The position numbers and the translations under genes are program-made. Shown piece by piece: positions 16,212 to 24,545 of a stretch of DNA of 39,870 nt. The notes under the pieces were generated by a model. It saw nothing but the letters and a program-made list of their open reading frames with translations, was not told where the DNA came from and ran no database searches. The first letter of the stretch is position 1. Each line of letters starts with the position of its first letter. The DNA comes from Sphingobacterium thalpophilum (lineage in GTDB: Bacteria > Bacteroidota > Bacteroidia > Chitinophagales > Chitinophagaceae), in the NCBI GenBank assembly GCA_945871875.1, contig CAMBYC010000008.1:1-39870 (forward strand), read 5' to 3'.

Positions 16212-17669
16212 TTAGTAAGGTTCATTGATCCAATTTTTGCGTTCTTGTTCTCTGTGGTAAACAACCGTTTGCACATTGAATTTTTCTTTTAGGTGCGCAG
16301 CAAGTTTGTCTGCAGCATACACACTTCTATGTTGACCACCGGTACATCCAAAACTAACTATTAAATTTTCAAACCCCCGTTTTAAATAATCATCTACCGA
16401 AATATCTACTAAAGAAAATGCATGCTGCAAAAATGTTGGCATCGTAGTATTGTGTAAAAGATATTCCTGAACAGGCTTATCTCTTCCAGTTTGTACTTTA
16501 AATTCCTGAATTCTACCTGGATTAAGAATGCCTCTACAATCAAATACATATCCTCCTCCATTTCCAGAATCATCATTTGGAATCCCATGCTTATAAGAAA
16601 AACTGTTGATTTTAACCAAAAGTTTACAATCTGAGCCAGCTTTTATGATTTCAAACTTTTCTATAATTTTTTCATCTGTAATGGCATCTAAAACTTTTCG
16701 GAGTTCTGGCAATCGGATAGGCATCTTTTTGTTTTCTAAAAACCATTTGAGGTTTTTGAGTGCAAAAGGAATACTTGCAATGAAATGATGTTTACGTTCA
16801 AACAACCCCCTAAATCCATAAGCACCAAGGGTTTGTAACATTCTTATTAAAACAAAGCCATCATAACTATCAAAGAAGTTTTGTTTATTTAATGTATTTC
16901 CAAGCAATTCATTGGCTTGTTCAAAATAGTATTCTAAAATCTCATCTCGCCAATGATAGGGTAGGGATGCCCTTGCCTGCCACAATAGAGAAGCCATATC
17001 GTATTGTAAAGCTCCTTGCATTCCACCTTGATAATCAATAAAATAAACGCATTCGTCTTTTACCATTATATTTCTACTTTGGCAATCACGGTGCATAAAA
17101 TACTTTTGTTCCTCTTGCATAAGATAGCTGCTTAGGATATCAAAATCATTTAACAACGCATTTTTATCATAAGGTAAATCCAATGCTCTAACAAAATAAT
17201 ACAAGAAATACAATAAATCGGAATAAATGGCTTGTTTGTCGAACGATTTGGTAGCAATACACTGGTTATAATCAAGATTTTTTCCTCCCTCAATTTGTAA
17301 ACGTGCCAATTGAGCACTTGTTTTTTTATACAACTCAAGGACTCGATCGGAAAATCCCTCTTTTTGCATGATATCATACAAAGAAACATCCCCAAAATCT
17401 GATTGTAGATATAGTGATTTATCTGATTTCACAACCAAAACTTCTGGTACAGGCAATTGTTTTAACGCAAAATGATTGCTGAACTCAATAAAGGCATTGT
17501 TTTCAGGAATATTATTGGGATTGTATGTTGCAATAAAGCTATTTGTGCCAGAAACAATTCTAAAATATTGTCGGTTGCTGCCAGCTTGTTTTAATGTTTC
17601 AATTTCATCTGCTTGATTTCCAAACCAATTGGAAAAGAATGTATTTATTTCTTGATGTATATCCTGCAC
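16212..17669 (-). CDS. Sugar kinase (APH fold) fused to RapZ C-terminal domain
   Basis: This 485-residue protein has two parts. Residues 1-320 are an aminoglycoside-phosphotransferase-fold kinase like AmgK, with the catalytic loop HRDCQSRN (H193, D195, N200) and metal aspartate D212 in IDYQGG. Residues about 349-476 are a RapZ C-terminal domain (INSFSYKHGIPND, VFDCRGILNPG and SFGCTGGQHRSV at 439-450), without the N-terminal P-loop NTPase of true RapZ. In enterobacteria this C-terminal domain senses glucosamine-6-phosphate. It starts at a GTG; no ATG is available. A -7 element lies about 40 bases upstream, and a MurU-like gene follows. A role in amino-sugar or muramate salvage is inferred. Confidence 0.88.
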   Translation of the reverse strand: MQDIHQEINTFFSNWFGNQADEIETLKQAGSNRQYFRIVSGTNSFIATYNPNNIPENNAFIEFSNHFALKQLPVPEVLVVKSDKSLYLQSDFGDVSLYDIMQKEGFSDRVLELYKKTSAQLARLQIEGGKNLDYNQCIATKSFDKQAIYSDLLYFLYYFVRALDLPYDKNALLNDFDILSSYLMQEEQKYFMHRDCQSRNIMVKDECVYFIDYQGGMQGALQYDMASLLWQARASLPYHWRDEILEYYFEQANELLGNTLNKQNFFDSYDGFVLIRMLQTLGAYGFRGLFERKHHFIASIPFALKNLKWFLENKKMPIRLPELRKVLDAITDEKIIEKFEIIKAGSDCKLLVKINSFSYKHGIPNDDSGNGGGYVFDCRGILNPGRIQEFKVQTGRDKPVQEYLLHNTTMPTFLQHAFSLVDISVDDYLKRGFENLIVSFGCTGGQHRSVYAADKLAAHLKEKFNVQTVVYHREQERKNWINEPY

Positions 17670-17706
17670 AATAATAATTGGGAATTATAAAATTAGAATC
17701 TAAAAT

Positions 17707-17714
17707 CAAATTTA
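17707..17714 (-). promoter_or_regulatory. Candidate -7 element for the kinase-RapZ gene
   Basis: The minus strand reads TAAATTTG, a TAnnTTTG match about 38 bases upstream of the GTG start. CAA triplets (TTG on the minus strand) at 17727-17732 are closer than the usual 19-base spacing. Confidence 0.35.
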
Positions 17715-17746
17715 AAATAACTTTTTCAACAACTTGCTTTATTTGC

Positions 17747-17770
17747 TTCTTAATTCTTAATTTATAATTA
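17747..17770. repeat. Dispersed AATTAAG repeat at the helicase stop codon
   Basis: TTCTTAATTCTTAATT overlaps the 3' end of the Lhr-type helicase gene, and its bases supply the TAA stop on the minus strand. It belongs to the same family as the copies near 9542 and 13732. Confidence 0.6.
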
Positions 17771-20297
17771 TCATTTTTCTCACCCTGTCTTCTAATTTTT
17801 CTGAGGATAAAGTCTCCCTTATGCTATCTACTTTTACTGGAAAGCTAAAAGGAGTTAATTGGGTAGGAAAAGTTATAATAATATTCGATTCTTGAATTCG
17901 ATTTAACATGTTTCTTAACCTAACTTCTTCCATTTGTTGGTCAAATACTTCTTGATAAGATTGGCGAAGAAGAAGATTTTGTGTTTCATATTCATTAAAT
18001 ACGCTAAATAATAACGATGATGATGCTTGTAGATGTTTGGATTTTTTGTGTTCACCCGGATAGCCTTGAAAAATTAAACCACCTATTACTGCAATATCCC
18101 TAAATTTCCTTTTCGCCATTTCTGTTGAATTTACACTTCGTTGAATATCTTCAAACAGATTTTCAGATGAAAACAACTCATATACATTGCTGTCATCCAC
18201 TGGAATAGCTTGATCACTAAGTAATTCAAAACTATAATCGTTCATCGCGAATGTAAAACTTATGGGCATAATTTTACTTATTCTGTATGCTAAAATTGCT
18301 CCCATGGCTTCATTTACCAATCTGCCTTCAAAAGTATGAACAAACAAATGGAACCCATCTTTGGTTTCAATGTGTTCAATTAACAATTCACTTGCTTTAG
18401 GAACATGAGATAGCTGACGTTGCATTTCAAGTAGTGGAAATAATTTCTGTATTTCATTATTTAAATGTGAATACTCAAATGCTTTATTAAGTTGATGCCT
18501 CAACATGTTACCCAAATTTGCTGTTAGAGGCATCCTTCCGCCCATCCAACTAGGAACAATAGATTTTTTTGAATTGGATTTTTTTACAATTGCGGTCATA
18601 TCTTTTATACCCACCAACTCTAAATTTCTTCCGGCTAATGTAAAAACTTCGCCCGGAGTTAATTTAGATATAAACCATTCTTCTATCACCCCAACAAAAC
18701 CGCCCGACATAAATTTCACCTTTAACATTGCATCTGAAACAATTGTACCAATATGCATTCTATGTCGCATTGCAAGTTTACGTGAATTGATTCTATATAA
18801 ACCATATTCATCAATTTCAACTTTTTTGTATTCATCGTATTCTTGCAAAGCTTCGCCGCCGGATGTAATAAAATTTAAAACTTGTAGCCATTCTTCTACT
18901 GTTATCGATGAAAAACAATAAGTAGATTGTACTTCTTTTAATAATTTATCAGGAATAAACCCCTCAGAAATAGCTAGGGTGCATAAAAATTGAATCAAAA
19001 CATCAAAACAAAGCAACATAGGCTCTCTGCTTTCAATGTTGTTTTCTGCTATAGCTTGTTTTAGGGCTGCTGCTTCCACCAATTCAAGTGAATGTGTAGG
19101 TAGAAAATATATTTTACTTACAGCACCCGGTTGATGACCGCTTCTTCCAGCTCTTTGTAAAAAACGTGCTACACCCTTTGGCGATCCCACTTGCACAATG
19201 GTTTCCACAGGTCTGAAATCTACACCCAAATCTAAACTTGCTGTACAAACTACCGCTTTTAATTTTCCTTCATGCAATGCTTCTTCTACCCAAAAACGCA
19301 ATTGTTGCTCAATGCTACCATGGTGAAGGGCAATGGCACCCGACAATTGTGGTGCAAATGTCAATAAGGTTTGGTACCACATTTCACTCATCCCTCGAGT
19401 GTTGATAAAAATTAAAGTGGTTTTACTGGCTTCAATAATGGGAATTAATTTATGTGCAAGTTTTATCCCTAAATGCCCAGACCAAGGAAATTTTTCAATT
19501 TCATCGGGAAAAATAGATTCTACCTCAATTTTTTTTGAGATATTGGCTTTTATGATGATGCCTTCATGGCTGTTTTTTATAGGCGACAACAATACATCTT
19601 TTGCTTGATCTAAGTTGCCGATGGTGGCTGAAATGCCCCAAACAGTTGCAATGTGTTGATTTGAAAGATTAGAGTTATGAGTAAAGAATGATAAATCTGT
19701 TGAATCATCATGATTAATAATTGATGTTTGACTTCCTAAAATTCTTGAGATTGCCAATTCAATTTGAACGCCTCGCTTTGAACCCAATAATTCATGCCAT
19801 TCATCAACGGCAATGATTTTTAGTGTTTGAAAAAGCTGGGGATATCCTTTTGTAGCCAATAAAAGATGCAAACTTTCTGGAGTAATAATCAAGACCTCCG
19901 GCATCTGCCTTTTTTGTTTTTGTCGATCTGCTGTGGTTGTATCTCCATTTCTGATTCCAACTTTCCACATTAAGTCTAGTTCAGCTATCACTTCTTCCAT
20001 CGCTCTACCAATGTCTTTCGCAAGTGCTCTTAAAGGTGTTATCCATAGCAATTGAAGTCCATTGTTTTTGGTTGTGCGGTAATCTATTGGATGGGAATTT
20101 ATAAATTCTATAACGGCTCCTAAAAAAACGGAGAATGTTTTACCACAACCTGTTGGAGCATTTACCAATCCACTGCGATTGTTGATAATGGCTTCCCAAG
20201 CTGATTCTTGAAATTCAAATGGTTGATGACCTTTTTGTTGAAGCCATTCTTTAATAACCAAAAAGCCTGGTGACTGGTGTAAATATTTAGTAATCAA
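17757..20297 (-). CDS. Lhr-type DEXH-box helicase, ligase-associated repair
   Basis: This 846-residue superfamily 2 helicase has Walker A NAPTGCGKTFS, DEXH box DEWHELLGSKRG, motif III SATIG and motif VI QRAGRSGH in order, followed by the winged-helix and Lhr-type C-terminal region. Its length and the DEWH box with HELLGSKRGVQ match the ligase-associated DNA damage response helicase found with PdeM, an MBL-fold exonuclease and an ATP-dependent ligase. The ligase and exonuclease genes are not in this window. The start is a TTG at 20297, the only start codon before the conserved SPGFLVIKEWL segment; an upstream stop lies at 20313-20315. It follows the cytochrome gene by 15 bases. Confidence 0.92.
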   Translation of the reverse strand: MITKYLHQSPGFLVIKEWLQQKGHQPFEFQESAWEAIINNRSGLVNAPTGCGKTFSVFLGAVIEFINSHPIDYRTTKNNGLQLLWITPLRALAKDIGRAMEEVIAELDLMWKVGIRNGDTTTADRQKQKRQMPEVLIITPESLHLLLATKGYPQLFQTLKIIAVDEWHELLGSKRGVQIELAISRILGSQTSIINHDDSTDLSFFTHNSNLSNQHIATVWGISATIGNLDQAKDVLLSPIKNSHEGIIIKANISKKIEVESIFPDEIEKFPWSGHLGIKLAHKLIPIIEASKTTLIFINTRGMSEMWYQTLLTFAPQLSGAIALHHGSIEQQLRFWVEEALHEGKLKAVVCTASLDLGVDFRPVETIVQVGSPKGVARFLQRAGRSGHQPGAVSKIYFLPTHSLELVEAAALKQAIAENNIESREPMLLCFDVLIQFLCTLAISEGFIPDKLLKEVQSTYCFSSITVEEWLQVLNFITSGGEALQEYDEYKKVEIDEYGLYRINSRKLAMRHRMHIGTIVSDAMLKVKFMSGGFVGVIEEWFISKLTPGEVFTLAGRNLELVGIKDMTAIVKKSNSKKSIVPSWMGGRMPLTANLGNMLRHQLNKAFEYSHLNNEIQKLFPLLEMQRQLSHVPKASELLIEHIETKDGFHLFVHTFEGRLVNEAMGAILAYRISKIMPISFTFAMNDYSFELLSDQAIPVDDSNVYELFSSENLFEDIQRSVNSTEMAKRKFRDIAVIGGLIFQGYPGEHKKSKHLQASSSLLFSVFNEYETQNLLLRQSYQEVFDQQMEEVRLRNMLNRIQESNIIITFPTQLTPFSFPVKVDSIRETLSSEKLEDRVRKMIIIN

Positions 20298-20312
20298 TTG
20301 TTGTATTGCTGG

Positions 20313-21704
20313 TTATAAGGTTTTTAAATATTCCAAAACCGCAGTTCTTTCAACAGTTGTTAGTTTATCGCCAAAATAGTGACCGAAATTACCATAACCT
20401 GGAATATTTGTATCGTAAATTTCTGTTGATTGGGTTTTATTGGTTTCCAAATATTTCCATCCAAGGTGTTCGTAATCGTATTCAGGTTTTGAGAAATTTC
20501 TTTTCCAGCGAGTTGGTCGCAATGAACTATTTAGTAGTGCCTCAATAGTTGGGATAGATCCATTATGCAGATAAGGAGCTGTAATCCATACACCATCGAG
20601 TGGTGGGGCAATAAAGCCGTTGAATGGTACCAATTTGGCGGGGTGATCTCCCTTGCTGAACCAGCTTGTATTGAACCATTCAACCATATCGGAATGTTGG
20701 TAATTGCTATTATTGATCATCGAATCTGTTCCAATAACGCTCTGTGGAATTAAATAATTGGGATAATTTGGATTGGTTCCATAAGTGCCATGACATTTTG
20801 CACAATTTTTTTCAAATACCAATTGTCCGGTTGTTGCAAGATTTTCATCAATTGATTTGGGATATTTTGGAGGTTGAATGGAATTAATATATGCTAAAAC
20901 ATCATTCATGTGGCTGTCAACAGCATTGGCATGAACGGTATCGTTGACTGTAAGTAATATAGCACCCATCAAAAATTTTCCAAAATCGCCCCTTCCAAAA
21001 CCGTTGTAAAACATAGCGTTTTTCTTTTTCAATAGCCACCATGCCGGCACATCTGAAGGAATTACTTGTTCAGGAAGTGATGATGTGGCTGAATCGTGCC
21101 ATGCTAAGGTATTTTTATCTCTATGGGTGATGAGTACCGCAGTTAATCGATCTGCAATATTTACACCTTTAACAGGAACCAATATTTTTGTACTGATGGT
21201 TTGTGCTACATTCAAAAACTCTTTTGCCGCTTCACCACCCTCTTTGTTAAATTTAAAATATTGATTTAACATTGAGGTCATTATTTTAGAATCCAATCCC
21301 TTGGTATTGGTGAAATCTGCATTAACATTACCCAATCCTACTATTAGGCTGTCTTCAAATATTTGCCCATGGCATTGTAGGCAATTTGGCACGATTATAG
21401 TTTTCCCATTTGCAGATTGAACAACATTAAAATCATACCTAATGTCTGCATTAGCACCTTCCCTATGTAAAGGATTTGATTTTTCCTTGCCAAATTTAAG
21501 TTTGTAAAAAAATGGAGGTAATCCACTGTTTACATAATCACCGGTAACAATAAATTGAAAACCAGCATCTGGATTGCCCCTGCGTTGCTGGCTTGGTGGA
21601 ATTTCAACAGGATCATTTGTTCCCGCGTTGGGTATCAATTGAAAACCGATAAAGGAGATAGATATTAGGAATAGGGTTATGATTTTTTTCATATTATTTG
21701 TCAT
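20313..21704 (-). CDS. Periplasmic di-heme c-type cytochrome
   Basis: This 463-residue protein has an N-terminal signal peptide (hydrophobic run at residues 9-24) and two heme c motifs, CLQCH at 108-112 and CAKCH at 301-305. The spacing of about 190 residues and blocks such as DVPAWWLLKKKNAMFYNGF and the C-terminal APYLHNGSIPTIEALL resemble di-heme peroxidase/oxidoreductase-like cytochromes of Bacteroidota. The redox partner is unknown. Cytochrome c maturation genes (ccmB/C/D) are present further right. The ATG at 21692 (MKKIIT) is an equally good start. A 7-bp inverted repeat abuts the 21704 ATG. Confidence 0.85.
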   Translation of the reverse strand: MTNNMKKIITLFLISISFIGFQLIPNAGTNDPVEIPPSQQRRGNPDAGFQFIVTGDYVNSGLPPFFYKLKFGKEKSNPLHREGANADIRYDFNVVQSANGKTIIVPNCLQCHGQIFEDSLIVGLGNVNADFTNTKGLDSKIMTSMLNQYFKFNKEGGEAAKEFLNVAQTISTKILVPVKGVNIADRLTAVLITHRDKNTLAWHDSATSSLPEQVIPSDVPAWWLLKKKNAMFYNGFGRGDFGKFLMGAILLTVNDTVHANAVDSHMNDVLAYINSIQPPKYPKSIDENLATTGQLVFEKNCAKCHGTYGTNPNYPNYLIPQSVIGTDSMINNSNYQHSDMVEWFNTSWFSKGDHPAKLVPFNGFIAPPLDGVWITAPYLHNGSIPTIEALLNSSLRPTRWKRNFSKPEYDYEHLGWKYLETNKTQSTEIYDTNIPGYGNFGHYFGDKLTTVERTAVLEYLKTL

Positions 21705-21729
21705 AAATCGTATGAATGAAACACGATTT
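21705..21729 (-). promoter_or_regulatory. Inverted repeat touching the cytochrome start codon
   Basis: AAATCGT at 21705-21711 and ACGATTT at 21723-21729 form a perfect 7-bp inverted repeat with an 11-base loop, directly before the ATG at 21704 on the minus strand. It could be an operator or a translation-affecting hairpin. The stem is short. Confidence 0.3.
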
Positions 21730-22254
21730 TTCTATAAAATTTGTTAGATATTTCGAATTATTTTTTCTATATAAGAATTTTGTTGCAATAATTAAGTTAA
21801 AAAATGTATTTAATAAAGAATTTTGAACCCATTCAAAGGTATTTTAGATTTTAATCAAACAGAATACCGCTTTTAAAGAAACCTTTTTTGTTTTCCTAAT
21901 TAGTCTTAGGTTTTCATTATTTGTTAAGATTATGTTCTTCTCTCCTCCATCATTTCCAGAATTCTATTAAAACAATTATTTTTTCTATTTTAATCAATTT
22001 ATCTTCAAAATTTACAACAATTAGATATTATTTAATGTTCGGGAATTTTTAAGTTAATATAATAGAGGTAAATTTTAAATTATAGATTTTAACTAATACG
22101 ATTCAGGTTATTGTTGTTTCAATATTACGCTTATTAAAGTTAATATGAGAATGCTGTTAAATTTTTGAACCTACGAAATGTTCAGGATACATTTAAGTTA
22201 CTCAAGGTTTTGAAATTTTAGCTTTAGTAATATTACGGATTTATTTTTAGTTGG
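21730..22254. other. Gene-free AT-rich intergenic region
   Basis: About 525 bases without a credible reading frame lie between the cytochrome gene and the Xre/RES pair. No tRNA, mobile-element end, long repeat or strong hairpin was found, and no protein remnant was recognised in any frame. It is more AT-rich than its neighbours, as is often seen upstream of toxin-antitoxin genes. Confidence 0.6.
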
Positions 22255-22257
22255 TAT

Positions 22258-22288
22258 TTTGTCTTATATTTACAGACAAATGTCTTAT
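22258..22288 (+). promoter_or_regulatory. Candidate operator upstream of the Xre/RES pair
   Basis: TTTGTCT (22258-22264) and AGACAAA (22274-22280) form a 7-bp inverted repeat with a 9-base spacer. TGTCTTAT occurs at 22260-22267 and again at 22281-22288, 21 bases apart, about two helical turns. A near -7 box TATTTTG (22255-22261) overlaps it. The site lies 11 bases before the antitoxin ATG, suited to autoregulation. Confidence 0.45.
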
Positions 22289-22298
22289 TTCATAATAT

Positions 22299-22802
22299 AT
22301 GCCATTAGCAACAATAAACAATATAGAAAAACTGAATCAAGAAATTGCATTTTATTTCAGACATTCAAGTTTTGAGAACTTCCCAATTGAAATAAGTAAG
22401 AATGTAACCTATGAAGAATTCTTAACTAGCAAAATTCTAATAATTATTGCCATTAGAGCAGGAATACCATATAGCCTTTTTGATTTAATTCAAGATTATA
22501 CACCCTTTACAGACCAGGATTGGGCTAAATTCCTTGACATTTCAACAAAATCGTTGCACCGTTATAAGACGACTAGTTCTTATCTATTTAAATCCATACA
22601 TTCCGAAAAGATAATTGAAGTAGCAGAGGTTACAAAAATTGGATTAGATGTTTTTGGCAATATGGATAAGTTTAAACTTTGGTTAAATACGCCAAACTTT
22701 GCATTGGGAAGATTAAAACCAATTGATTTGTTAAAAGATTCTTATGGTAAAGAATTGGTTATTAGTGAGTTAATTAGTATCAATCACGGTATTCTTGTTT
22801 AA
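22299..22802 (+). CDS. Xre/MbcA/ParS-type antitoxin of a RES toxin system
   Basis: This 167-residue protein has a central helix-turn-helix region (about residues 75-110, DQDWAKFLDISTKSLHRYK) and a C-terminal MbcA/ParS/Xre toxin-binding domain with the signature LWLNTPNFALGRLKPIDLL and the terminal TKIGLDVFG and ISELISINHG segments. These proteins bind and block RES-domain toxins and repress their own operon. The toxin gene begins one base after this stop codon. A palindrome with flanking direct repeats lies upstream. Confidence 0.92.
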   Translation: MPLATINNIEKLNQEIAFYFRHSSFENFPIEISKNVTYEEFLTSKILIIIAIRAGIPYSLFDLIQDYTPFTDQDWAKFLDISTKSLHRYKTTSSYLFKSIHSEKIIEVAEVTKIGLDVFGNMDKFKLWLNTPNFALGRLKPIDLLKDSYGKELVISELISINHGILV

Positions 22803-22803
22803 T

Positions 22804-23262
22804 ATGGAGGTGTTTAGGCTTTCGAGAGAAAAATATGCAAGTCAACTTTCTGGCAATGGTGCTGCAATTAAAGGCGCAAGATGGAATTCAGTTGGAGTAG
22901 AATTGATTTATACTGCAGAAAATAGATCTCTTGCTATGGCTGAAGTTGCTATTCACTTTACATTTGCTACTTTGCCTGATGATTATATGATGATTACAAT
23001 TGTAATTCCAGACGACTCTGAAATAAAAGAAATTAATGAAAAAGATTTGCCTGTAGATTGGAAAACATTTCCACATCCAAATTCCACACAAAAGTTTGGC
23101 AATAACTTTGTGACTGAAAACAAATATTGCATCCTTAAAATACCATCTGTAGTAACAAAAGGTGACTTCAACATCTTAATTAATCCAAATCATAAAGACT
23201 TCAGTAGGGTATCAATATGTAAGGTTGAAAAGTTTCCATTTGATTCTAGAATTTTCAAATGA
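22804..23262 (+). CDS. RES-domain NAD+-degrading toxin
   Basis: This protein begins best at the ATG at 22804 (152 residues; MEVFRLSREKYAS), one base after the antitoxin stop; a TTG at 22795 would overlap the antitoxin gene. RES-domain motifs are GARWNSVGVELIYTAENRSL, with the conserved arginine and tyrosine, and MAEVAIHF with the conserved glutamate. Near the C-terminus, NPNHKDFSRVSI contains the typical serine-bearing segment. Family members such as MbcT degrade NAD+ by phosphorolysis and halt growth unless neutralised. All key residues appear present, so it is likely active. Confidence 0.92.
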   Translation: MEVFRLSREKYASQLSGNGAAIKGARWNSVGVELIYTAENRSLAMAEVAIHFTFATLPDDYMMITIVIPDDSEIKEINEKDLPVDWKTFPHPNSTQKFGNNFVTENKYCILKIPSVVTKGDFNILINPNHKDFSRVSICKVEKFPFDSRIFK

Positions 23263-23347
23263 TTTTGGTTAATCTATATTAACGCTAAATTTTTAAAAAA
23301 ATGCTTCAAAAATTTATAATTTCAAAATAATTTCTAATTCTTACTCC

Positions 23348-24535
23348 TCAATTAATTCTACTAACTGTTCCCCCTAGTCTCTTTAAAATTATTACTTTTT
23401 TATTTTCATAATAATCTGGAAAAGTGTTTGTTTTGCTCCAGTTTACTGGTTTGAAATCAAAGTCTGACATAATTTTAAAACTTTTATCAGAAAGATTATT
23501 AAGCAAACTCTTTTTACCGTATTTTTTTAACAAATTTGTAAAATTCCAAATCAATTCATAACCTCTATAAGCCATATCAGTTGGTTTGCTGTAGGATTTG
23601 TTTCTATATTTTTCTTCAAAACCAACACTCCAAGGATTTGACAAATCGTTAAAAAAAGATGCTGAGTATATAATTGGTAATGGATTAAATTCTGGCTTGG
23701 ATAAATCTTTGATATTACCCCAAGTTGGCATACCAACAATTGTTAAAGCATAATTTTTTGCAATTAAGGCAGCGTTTGTAACCATTGAGAGTCCAAAAGT
23801 TTCATCTAAACTGCCTACAATAATAACATTGTTTCTTAAACTATCAAGATTAGAACTGAGCGAATCAATGGTAAACAATTCATCAACTTGTACTGTTTTT
23901 ATGTTCAACAATTGTCCGGTTGAAGTTGTGTTTAATGTTTTTATTACATCTGAAACCTTGTCATCTATTGGGTTTTGTCTTCGCAAATAAATGATTTTGT
24001 ATCCAATCAGGTTTCTTGCAACATAATTATAAGTTGACTGAATGTGGGTATTCAATTTTGAGTTTACAATAATTAGGTTTGGAGATTTTTTCAAACCACC
24101 ATCATTGGGATATGATGCACTTACAAAGGGAATATTTTTTTGATTGGCCAATTGCGTAAGTTGGATAAAATCTGAACCTGTTACTGGTCCTACAATCAAA
24201 TCAATAGAATCCATTAAAGGTGTTTGAGCAATGGTATTGATATTTCCAGATTTGCTTTTGATATCAAAGACGTGTAAAGTAATTGGAATGCCTAAGTTTG
24301 CCAATGAGTCTAACGCTGCTTCAGCCCCAAGATAAAAATCTAAACCTGGGATAGATTGTTTGGGGAAGTTTTTTCCATAACTGTAAGTATCATATTGATC
24401 AACAAAAGCAGAATCTAGATAAAGGGGAACAAAAAGGGCAATATGAATTCTAGTATTCTGTATTGTTTGTGCCTTAATTTGCCCCAATTGGAAAATAGAT
24501 AATAAAATAAATAGCAAGGTTACTTTAATACGCAT
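23348..24535 (-). CDS. Periplasmic-binding-protein-fold lipoprotein-less exported protein
   Basis: From the ATG at 24535 this is 395 residues, starting MRIKVTLLFILLSIFQLGQ with a likely type I signal peptide ending near QIKAQ. The rest looks like the class 1 periplasmic-binding fold of branched-chain amino-acid receptors: LYLDSAFVDQY near the start, a LGAEAALDSL segment, LIVGPVTGSDF, and the SASYPND block. No transport permease or ATPase genes are adjacent. It begins 10 bases after guaA on the same strand; a relative next to guaA with an added LysM domain is known in other Bacteroidota, as I recall, but LysM is absent here. Ligand and role are unknown. Confidence 0.75.
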   Translation of the reverse strand: MRIKVTLLFILLSIFQLGQIKAQTIQNTRIHIALFVPLYLDSAFVDQYDTYSYGKNFPKQSIPGLDFYLGAEAALDSLANLGIPITLHVFDIKSKSGNINTIAQTPLMDSIDLIVGPVTGSDFIQLTQLANQKNIPFVSASYPNDGGLKKSPNLIIVNSKLNTHIQSTYNYVARNLIGYKIIYLRRQNPIDDKVSDVIKTLNTTSTGQLLNIKTVQVDELFTIDSLSSNLDSLRNNVIIVGSLDETFGLSMVTNAALIAKNYALTIVGMPTWGNIKDLSKPEFNPLPIIYSASFFNDLSNPWSVGFEEKYRNKSYSKPTDMAYRGYELIWNFTNLLKKYGKKSLLNNLSDKSFKIMSDFDFKPVNWSKTNTFPDYYENKKVIILKRLGGTVSRIN

Positions 24536-24545
24536 AGTATTGGTG

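Noticed and set aside
18505-18921. 138-codon plus-strand open frame antisense to the Lhr-type helicase
   Set aside because: It lies wholly inside conserved helicase coding sequence, has no promoter or family-like motif, and its composition mirrors the opposite strand.
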